Part shown: piece by piece, positions 57,189 through 62,394 of the stretch
How positions within the stretch are numbered: position 1 is the first letter of the stretch
Layout: each line of letters begins with the position of its first letter
Assembly (NCBI GenBank): GCA_934539295.1
Contig: CAKTCN010000020.1
Location: forward strand, 1 to 62,394
Source of the DNA: an uncultured Allosphingosinicella sp.
GTDB lineage: Bacteria > Pseudomonadota > Alphaproteobacteria > Sphingomonadales > Sphingomonadaceae
Length of the DNA: 62,394 bases
Direction: 5' to 3'
Translations under genes and position numbers: made by a program
Notes under the pieces: model-generated
The model's database searches: none
What the model was told of the DNA's origin: nothing
What the model saw: only the letters and a program-made list of their open reading frames with translations

Positions 57189-57949
57189 GCATCGACGTCT
57201 TCCGCTCCGGCCTGCTCGGACCCATGCCTCACGGTTTCCTCGGCCGGCGCGGGGGCGTGTCGGTCGGCGATTGCGCAGGGCTCAATGTCGGCTTGGGCTC
57301 CGGCGACGATCCGGACGCCGTCCGCGCCAACCGCGCGCTGGCCGTCGATGCGGTCGCGCCCGGTGCAGCGCTCGTCACCGTCTATCAGGTCCATGGCGCC
57401 GATGTGGTGACCGCCACTCACCCCTTCGCCGACGATGCCCGTCCCCATGCCGACGCGCTCGTCACCGACCGCCCCGGCCTCGCGCTCGGCATCCTCACCG
57501 CCGACTGCACGCCCGTGCTGTTTGCCGACCGGCAGGCCGGCGTGATCGGGGCGGCCCATGCCGGCTGGAAGGGCGCATTCGCCGGGGTGGTCGGCGCCAC
57601 GGTGGAGGCGATGGAGCGGCTCGGTGCGGACCGCGGCCGCATCACTGCCGCCATCGGGCCGGTCATCGCCCGCCGCTCCTACGAAGTGGACGACGCCTTC
57701 CGCCGCAGCTTTGGCAAGGCTGCGCCCGACAACGACCGCTTCTTCGGCGATGGCCGCCCCGGTCACCACTGGTTCGATCTGGAGGCCTATGTCCTCTCCC
57801 GCCTCGCCGATGCCGGCGTGAAGCGGGCGGAGGCGCTCGGCCTTGACACCTATTCGGACCCCGATCGTTTCTACAGCTTCCGCCGCGCCACCCACCGCGG
57901 CGAACCCACCTATGGACGGCAGATCAGCCTGATCACCCTGCCGGATTGA
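57185..57949 (+). CDS. pgeF: Purine nucleoside phosphorylase / YfiH family (PgeF)
   Basis: 254 residues. The three metal ligands of the family are in place: the histidine in YQVHGADV, the cysteine in TADCTPVLF and the histidine in AAHAGWKG. Known members (LACC1/YfiH) act on purine nucleosides and were earlier called polyphenol oxidases; PgeF has also been linked to peptidoglycan precursor editing. ATG 57185 overlaps the acetyltransferase stop. Confidence 0.94.
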   Translation: MSIDVFRSGLLGPMPHGFLGRRGGVSVGDCAGLNVGLGSGDDPDAVRANRALAVDAVAPGAALVTVYQVHGADVVTATHPFADDARPHADALVTDRPGLALGILTADCTPVLFADRQAGVIGAAHAGWKGAFAGVVGATVEAMERLGADRGRITAAIGPVIARRSYEVDDAFRRSFGKAAPDNDRFFGDGRPGHHWFDLEAYVLSRLADAGVKRAEALGLDTYSDPDRFYSFRRATHRGEPTYGRQISLITLPD

Positions 57950-57959
57950 GGAGAACGGC

Positions 57960-58586
57960 ATGGCCTGGACCTTGTACGGTGCACGTGGCTGGGGCTCGAC
58001 CCTTGCGGAGGGCGCACTCGCATGGACCGGCGAGCCCTTCACCTTCGTCGATGTCGAGGGCTTCGACACGCCCGGCCCCGTTCGCGATCGCCTGCTCGCC
58101 GTAAACCCGCTCGCCCGCATACCCACCCTGGTTGCGCCAGAGGGGCAGGTGCTGACCGAAAGCGCCGCGATCATCCTGCTCCTCGCCGACCGGCATCCCG
58201 ACAGCGGCCTCGCACCGCCGCCCGGCCACCCGGACCGCGCCCGCTTCCTCGATCGGCTCGCCTGGTTCGTCTCGGCCGTCTACCCGACCTTCACCTATCG
58301 CGATTATCCCGACCGCTGGGCACCGGCCGCGCCGGACGAACTCGCCGCCAACGTCGACGCGTTCCGCTGCACCCTGTGGCGCCAGTTCGAGGATCAGGTG
58401 GGGGATGGCGCTTTCGTCCTTGGCGACACGCCCAGCGCGCTCGACCTCTACGTCACCGTCATGTCGCACTGGCGCCCGCGCCGTCCCTGGCTTGCTGACC
58501 ATTGCCCGCGCCTTCACGCCATCGCGCTGCGTGCCGAGGCGTTGCCTGTACTGGCGCCCGTCATGGCCCGAAACTTCGGGGGCTAG
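57960..58586 (+). CDS. Glutathione S-transferase family protein
   Basis: 208 residues with a thioredoxin-like N-terminus (VNPLARIPTLV, LTESAAIILLLAD) and an all-helical C-terminal part (FVLGDTPSALDLYV). It begins ten bases after pgeF. The usual early catalytic Ser/Tyr/Cys is not obvious: GARGWGS gives Ser as the best candidate. The role could be detoxification or a non-catalytic structural one. Confidence 0.88.
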   Translation: MAWTLYGARGWGSTLAEGALAWTGEPFTFVDVEGFDTPGPVRDRLLAVNPLARIPTLVAPEGQVLTESAAIILLLADRHPDSGLAPPPGHPDRARFLDRLAWFVSAVYPTFTYRDYPDRWAPAAPDELAANVDAFRCTLWRQFEDQVGDGAFVLGDTPSALDLYVTVMSHWRPRRPWLADHCPRLHAIALRAEALPVLAPVMARNFGG

Positions 58587-58603
58587 ATCACGTTCTTCGC
58601 TTT

Positions 58604-58618
58604 GGGCTAGGGCAGCCC
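58604..58618 (+). terminator. Short hairpin after the GST gene
   Basis: GGGCT (58604-58608) and AGCCC (58614-58618) form a five-pair stem with a five-base loop, 15 bases or so after the GST stop. No U-run follows, so it would be at best a weak or factor-assisted terminator, separating the lgt run from the cystathionine gamma-synthase gene. Confidence 0.3.
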
Positions 58619-58658
58619 CGGGCAACGGACCTCACCCCCCGGCCTCCTATGTGCCGGT

Positions 58659-58715
58659 GAGCCTCAGGCGGGCTCGGTCTCCCATGAACAGCGTTCGCGC
58701 TGCAAAGAAGGAGAC
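58659..58715 (+). promoter_or_regulatory. Structured leader that can hide the ribosome site
   Basis: Two hairpins are visible before the cystathionine gamma-synthase family gene. GAGCC (58659-58663) pairs with GGCTC (58671-58675). Next, GTCTCC (58677-58682) pairs perfectly with GGAGAC (58710-58715), which contains the ribosome site. Nested inside is CAGCG-TTCG-CGCTG (58689-58702), a stem with a very stable UUCG loop. Closing the outer helix would block translation, so this looks like a translational switch. It does not match the SAM-II consensus I know. The ligand, if any, is unknown. Confidence 0.5.
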
Positions 58716-58720
58716 ACAAG

Positions 58721-60028
58721 ATGAAAGACGAAAGCGATCTCACCGGCGCCACCCCGCGCCGCCGCCCCAAGGCCGACGTGCTCGAAATCGGCGGGCGTAA
58801 ATTGAAGGCGTCGACCCTGATGATGGGCCACGGTTTCGACCCGGCTCTCTCCGAAGGCTCGCTGAAGCCGCCCATCTTCCTCACCTCCACCTTCGTGTTC
58901 GAGAATGCGGCCGCCGGAAAGCGCCACTTCGAAGGCGTCACCGGCAAGCGCCCCGGCGGCTCGGAAGGCCTCGTCTATTCGCGCTTCAACGGCCCCAACC
59001 AGGAGATCCTTGAGGATCGCCTCAGCATCTGGGAAGATGCGGAGGACGCGCTCACCTTTTCCAGCGGCATGTCGGCCATCGCCACCTTGCTGCTGACATT
59101 CGTGCAGCCGGGCGACGTGATCGTCCATTCCGGTCCCCTCTACGCCGCCACCGAGACGCTGATCGCGCGCATCCTCGGCCGCTTCGGCGTCAAGTGGCTC
59201 GACTTCCCCGCCGGCGCCACGCGCGAGGAGATCGAGGCAGTGGTCGCCCGCGCCAAAGGCGAGGGCCGCGTTGCGCTCATCTATCTCGAAAGCCCCGCCA
59301 ACCCGACCAATGCGCTTGTCGACGTGGAGGCGGTCGCCTCCGTCCGCAACGCCTTGTTCGAGGGCGAGGAGCACCGCCCGCCGATCGCCATCGACAACAC
59401 CTTCCTCGGCCCGCTCTGGGCCAAGCCGCTGGAGCAGGGCGCCGACCTCAGCGTCTACTCCCTCACCAAATATGCGGGCGGCCATAGCGACCTCGTCGCC
59501 GGCGGCATCGTCGGCGCCAAGGCGTTCCTCACCCCCATCCGCATGATGCGCAACACGATCGGCACCATCACCGATCCCCACAGCGCCTGGATGCTGCTGC
59601 GCTCTCTCGAGACGCTCGAACTGCGCATGAGCCGCGCGGGCGAGAATGCGGCCAAGGTCTGCGCCTTCCTGCGCGATCACGCCAAGGTCGAGACGGTCGG
59701 TTATCTCGGCTTCCTCACCGAAGGACGGCAGGCCGACATCTACCGCCGCCACTGCACCGGCGCCGGCTCCACCTTCTCGCTCTACCTCAAGGGCGGCGAG
59801 CGCGAAGCCTTCGCCTTCCTCGACAGCCTCAAGATCGCGAAGCTCGCGGTCAGCCTCGGCGGCACCGAGACACTCGCCAGCGCCCCCGCCGCGATGACCC
59901 ACCTCTCGGTCCCCGACGAACGCAAGGCCGCCCTCGGCATCTCCGACAATCTCGTCCGCATCTCGATCGGCGTGGAAGACGCGGACGACCTCATCGCCGA
60001 CTTCGACCAGGCCCTGGCGGCGGTGTAA
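58721..60028 (+). CDS. Cystathionine gamma-synthase family PLP enzyme
   Basis: 435 residues from ATG 58721 after AAGGAGAC. Family motifs are STFVFENAAAG, the glycine-rich PLP phosphate site SSGMSAIATLL, the aspartate in IAIDNTFLGP and the PLP lysine in YSLTKYAGGHSD, with late SLGGTETLASAPA. It is about 40 residues longer than typical MetB/MetC, mostly at the N-terminus. Candidates are cystathionine gamma-synthase or lyase and methionine gamma-lyase; the sequence alone does not decide. The structured leader suggests translational control. Confidence 0.92.
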   Translation: MKDESDLTGATPRRRPKADVLEIGGRKLKASTLMMGHGFDPALSEGSLKPPIFLTSTFVFENAAAGKRHFEGVTGKRPGGSEGLVYSRFNGPNQEILEDRLSIWEDAEDALTFSSGMSAIATLLLTFVQPGDVIVHSGPLYAATETLIARILGRFGVKWLDFPAGATREEIEAVVARAKGEGRVALIYLESPANPTNALVDVEAVASVRNALFEGEEHRPPIAIDNTFLGPLWAKPLEQGADLSVYSLTKYAGGHSDLVAGGIVGAKAFLTPIRMMRNTIGTITDPHSAWMLLRSLETLELRMSRAGENAAKVCAFLRDHAKVETVGYLGFLTEGRQADIYRRHCTGAGSTFSLYLKGGEREAFAFLDSLKIAKLAVSLGGTETLASAPAAMTHLSVPDERKAALGISDNLVRISIGVEDADDLIADFDQALAAV

Positions 60029-60363
60029 GATAAAGGCGCCGCTTTCCTACAGACCCAATATCGTGATCTTGGGGAAGCGGCCCTTTCTCATCACCAGACA
60101 ACGTACCACGACCTGCTAGCCCTCTCCCGCCTTCGCGGGAGAGGGTTGGGTGAGGGTCTTCTTCTTCTTGATAACTGAAGCCAAGGCGAACATCGCCAAT
60201 CCGCAACACCTCACCCAACTTCTCCCGCGAATGCGTGAGAGGGCGACAGCGACAGACCTTGCTTCGCATCTCGGCCACGGGCGCGTCGCCAAATTCGCGC
60301 AAACCTGGCTTTGGCGTGAACTTAGTGTGAACTTATTCAGGAAACTCCACGCCTGCGAGCCGC
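60029..60363. other. 335-base gap between two convergent genes
   Basis: It contains the inverted repeat pair described separately (60120-60243). A direct repeat GTGAACTTA occurs at 60316-60324 and 60327-60335 (11-base period), just after the HAD gene stop and not upstream of any gene. I see no tRNA, no convincing ORF and no classical terminator apart from the repeat hairpins. Confidence 0.45.
60120..60243. repeat. Inverted pair of REP-like palindromes
   Basis: The first unit (60120-60157) is itself a palindrome, CCCTCTCCCGC-CTTC-GCGGGAGAGGG, followed by TTGGGTGAGGGT. The second unit (60208-60243) is its imperfect reverse complement, with CCTCACCCAAC (60209-60219) matching GTTGGGTGAGG (60145-60155). 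The whole can fold into one large hairpin with about 50 bases of loop. This CCCTCTCCC/GGGTGAGGG repeat is a familiar intergenic element in many proteobacteria. It may act as a bidirectional transcription end between the convergent genes. Confidence 0.75.
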
Positions 60364-61041
60364 TCACCGGCTCCAGTCGTGCACTTCCCATCCTTCCAGG
60401 CGCGCCAGCTTCAACAGCCTGTCATGCGCGTTCGCCGCAACCGGTTCGTCCGACCAGCGATGAACCACGCTGTCCGACACATGGTCCGAATAGAAACGGA
60501 TATGCACCGCCTCTCGGCTGAGCCCCTCGGCCGCCAGCCAGGCCTGGATCATCTGGAGCTTGCTGTCGCCATAACAATTGCTGCCCTCGATCCGCGCTAC
60601 GATCCGCCCATCGGCATCGATGCTGGTTTCGGTCGCGATCACGTCCTTGAAGCCCAGCCGCTGTGCGATCGCGCCGGCATAAAGGCGATAGGAAGCGGTC
60701 GCCATCACCAGCCGGCGCCCGGCGGCGCGGTCCGCCGCGATACTCGCCAGCGCGCCCGGCATGATATTGTGTGCGATCTGCCAGTCGGCGAAGCGCTCGA
60801 TCACCGGCTCCAGCCGCGCCGCCGTGACATGCCGTCCGATCAGCAGATTGTAGTTGATCTCTTTCAACCGGCCGCGGTCGATCAGCTTTGCCAGATAGGC
60901 CAGCATGGACCCGATCACCACCGGAACGAACACCAGCCGCCACGGCGCCAGCGCCTTCGCCGCGAACAGCAGGAAGGGCGTATAAGTGGCGCGGCGCGTG
61001 ATGGTCCGGTCCATGTCGTAGATGGCAAGTTGGCTTTTCAT
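60364..61041 (-). CDS. HAD-superfamily subfamily IB phosphatase
   Basis: 225 residues from ATG 61041 (MKSQLAIYD); an ATG four codons earlier is in frame but further from a ribosome site. The HAD nucleophile motif is AIYDMDRTITRR, motif II is in VMATASYRLY, and the late acidic motif is in FYSDHVSD. A hydrophobic cap (about 25-60) could associate with membranes. Relatives include phosphoserine-phosphatase-like enzymes of unknown substrate. It is divergent from the mlaE-like gene 94 bases away. Confidence 0.9.
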   Translation of the reverse strand: MKSQLAIYDMDRTITRRATYTPFLLFAAKALAPWRLVFVPVVIGSMLAYLAKLIDRGRLKEINYNLLIGRHVTAARLEPVIERFADWQIAHNIMPGALASIAADRAAGRRLVMATASYRLYAGAIAQRLGFKDVIATETSIDADGRIVARIEGSNCYGDSKLQMIQAWLAAEGLSREAVHIRFYSDHVSDSVVHRWSDEPVAANAHDRLLKLARLEGWEVHDWSR

Positions 61042-61135
61042 GGAACTTCGCAAGCACAGGAGCGTAGCGCCTGTCTATCCTTTCGGCCAAGCATCCTGCT
61101 TGCCGCGCCAGCAATAATCGGACATCTTCCGCCAC

Positions 61136-62245
61136 ATGAACCTTGCCGGAAATCTGAGGGAGGAGACTGACGGCGATCGCCGGGTCCTCCATTTCAGCGG
61201 CAACCTGACCCTCGCCCGTATGGGCCGCATCCCCGAGGCGATCGACCAGCTGCCGGCCGGGCCGGTCACCGCCGACCTCAGCGACGTGCAGCGCATGGAC
61301 ACGGTGGGTGCCTGGCTGATCCACCGCCTGGCGCGGGCACATGAGGTCGAAGTCGTGGGCGCCAGCGCGGAGCAATCGGCGCTTCTGGAACAGGTCGCCC
61401 GCGCGGACGTGCCGATGAAGGTGCGTCCGGACAAGGGCAATCCGTTCACCCGCACGCTCGGCCAGATCGGCGGCGCGGCTGCGGGCGCGGGTGCGACCAT
61501 GCTCGGCCTTCTCGCCTTTTTCGGCGGGCTGATGATCTCCGTCTGGCACCTCATCAAGCGCCCTCGCCGTTTCCGCATGAACGCGGTGACGCAGCAATTC
61601 GAGGCGGTTGGCGTCCACTCGCTCGGCATCATCGGCCTTATGAGCTTCCTGGTTGGGATCGTGATCGCGCAGCAAGGCGCGGTCCAGTTGCGGCAGTTCG
61701 GTGCCGAGGTGTTCACCATCAACCTCATCGGCCGCCTGACCTTTCGCGAGCTTGGCGTGCTGATGACCGCCATCATGGTCGCCGGCCGCTCGGGCAGCGC
61801 CTTCGCCGCCCAGCTTGGCTCGATGAAGCTTGCCGAGGAAGTGGACGCCATGCGCACGATCGGCGTGTCGCCGATGGAGGCCTTGGTGCTGCCCCGCGTC
61901 CTCGCCACCGTATTGATGATGCCGTTGCTCGGCTTCTACGCATCGATGGTGGCGCTGGTCGGCGGCGGGCTCCTGTGCTGGACCTCGCTCGGCATTCCGC
62001 CGATCACTTATATCCAGCGTATCCAGGAAGTGGTGCCGATGACCGACCTTTATTCGGGTCTGGTGAAGGCGCCGGTGTTCGGCCTCATCATCGCCATGTC
62101 GGGCTGTTTCCAGGGCATGCAGGTCGAAGGCAATGCCGAATCCGTCGGCACGCGGACCACCGCCGCCGTGGTGCAGGGAATCTTCCTGGTCATCGTCCTC
62201 GACGCCTTCTTTGCCGTCTTCTTCACGGAGATCGGCTGGATATGA
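61136..62245 (+). CDS. MlaE-family lipid transporter permease with fused STAS domain
   Basis: 369 residues. Residues about 15-95 form a STAS domain like MlaB (VLHFSGNLTL, LSDVQRMDTVGAWL with the conserved aspartate-threonine). Residues about 110-369 are the MlaE permease: EFTINLIGR-type core, FRELGVLMTAIMVAGRSG, EVDAMRTIG and GCFQGMQVEGNAESVG. In E. coli MlaB and MlaE are separate chains. The complex moves phospholipids between the membranes. No clear ribosome site precedes ATG 61136. It overlaps the ATPase gene by ATGA. A six-pair hairpin (CAAGCA-TCC-TGCTTG, 61088-61102) lies in the leader. Confidence 0.93.
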   Translation: MNLAGNLREETDGDRRVLHFSGNLTLARMGRIPEAIDQLPAGPVTADLSDVQRMDTVGAWLIHRLARAHEVEVVGASAEQSALLEQVARADVPMKVRPDKGNPFTRTLGQIGGAAAGAGATMLGLLAFFGGLMISVWHLIKRPRRFRMNAVTQQFEAVGVHSLGIIGLMSFLVGIVIAQQGAVQLRQFGAEVFTINLIGRLTFRELGVLMTAIMVAGRSGSAFAAQLGSMKLAEEVDAMRTIGVSPMEALVLPRVLATVLMMPLLGFYASMVALVGGGLLCWTSLGIPPITYIQRIQEVVPMTDLYSGLVKAPVFGLIIAMSGCFQGMQVEGNAESVGTRTTAAVVQGIFLVIVLDAFFAVFFTEIGWI

Positions 62246-62394
62246 GTGCGTCCGACGAGAATATCATCGAGGTCCGGGGCCTCAGGAACAGTTTCGGCGA
62301 CCAAGTGGTGCATGAAGGGCTGGACCTCGACGTGCGCCGCGGCGAGATCCTGGGCGTGGTCGGCGGGTCGGGCACCGGCAAGTCGGTGCTGATG
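62242..62394 (+). CDS. MlaF-type ABC ATPase, N-terminal part (cut by the window edge)
   Basis: The first 51 codons are visible: IIEVRGLRNSFGDQVV, then Walker A GGSGTGKS at the very end. It starts at ATG 62242, overlapping the permease stop, and is the expected ATPase partner. The rest, and probably an MCE (MlaD) gene, lies outside the window. Confidence 0.9.
   Translation, partial: MSASDENIIEVRGLRNSFGDQVVHEGLDLDVRRGEILGVVGGSGTGKSVLM

Noticed and set aside
58590..58720. SAM-II riboswitch before the cystathionine gamma-synthase gene
   Set aside because: The characteristic single-stranded core ending in GCTAAA is absent; only generic hairpins and the ribosome-site helix are present, so a known class cannot be claimed.
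60316..60335. GTGAACTTA direct repeat with 11-base period, considered as a Pho-box-like operator
   Set aside because: It does not match the CTGTCAT consensus and lies downstream of the HAD gene with no start codon in range on either strand.

Overview
The window reads as chromosome of a high-GC alphaproteobacterium, most probably a sphingomonad (Sphingomonas or a close relative). The reasons are very large TonB-dependent receptors with a sphingomonad-type plug start, several tryptophan-halogenase-like genes beside a receptor, a nag operon with NagB-II and an EIIA-HPr-EI fusion, dense packing with ATGA/TTGA gene overlaps, and frequent GTG or TTG starts. I see no rRNA, tRNA, CRISPR array, prophage or insertion sequence. 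Nearly all of the DNA is coding.

Layout. (1) 1-7827: the tail of an unknown gene, then a minus-strand unit of a TonB-dependent receptor followed by three tryptophan-halogenase-like flavoproteins; the middle one has lost its hallmark catalytic residues. (2) 7995-15563: a plus-strand N-acetylglucosamine (GlcNAc) operon, nagX-like / nagB-II / nagA / nagF / nagE. The sequence GACCAAT is repeated in the divergent receptor/nagX promoter and again before nagB-II, which suggests the two units share a regulator not encoded here. (3) 15596-20262: a two-component system whose response regulator has no normal start codon, and a second TonB-dependent receptor. (4) 20283-27433: a type I secretion system (adaptor, ABC exporter, TolC) behind its probable substrate, an RTX plus cadherin/VCBS-like surface protein. 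(5) 27760-31124: kdpD-kdpE without the potassium pump genes. (6) 31121-32313: an HxlR regulator divergent from a short-chain dehydrogenase. (7) 32353-39340: a MacAB-type efflux island (separate permease and ATPase, adaptor, outer-membrane factor) divergent from its own response regulator and histidine kinase.

(8) 39397-48621: a PQQ-type sugar dehydrogenase lipoprotein and a glycan-related block. The block holds a short glycosyltransferase-like protein, an unrecognised protein, a cytoplasmic tandem-repeat protein with a polyproline tract, a 1217-residue protein with three sugar-handling domains, and a TPR protein with a divergent OGT-like (GT41) domain. This is the least familiar part of the window and the best candidate for an undescribed system. 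(9) 48683-54690: a ribbon-helix-helix protein, phaB, hemH, a molybdopterin hydroxylase large subunit and an acyl-CoA ligase, all on the minus strand. (10) 54765-60028: a plus-strand housekeeping run: lgt, a MidA-type methyltransferase, a GNAT acetyltransferase, pgeF, a GST and a cystathionine gamma-synthase family enzyme with a structured leader. (11) 60029-62394: an intergenic repeat pair, a HAD-IB phosphatase, an MlaE permease fused to a STAS domain, and the start of its ATPase.

How the parts work together: regions 1 and 2 form a plausible GlcNAc/chitooligosaccharide uptake and breakdown module (outer membrane receptor, inner membrane PTS, deacetylase, deaminase). Region 4 exports a cell-surface adhesin. 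Region 7 is a self-regulated exporter. Region 8 probably builds or attaches a glycan. All functional assignments come from reading motifs and gene order; no database search was run.
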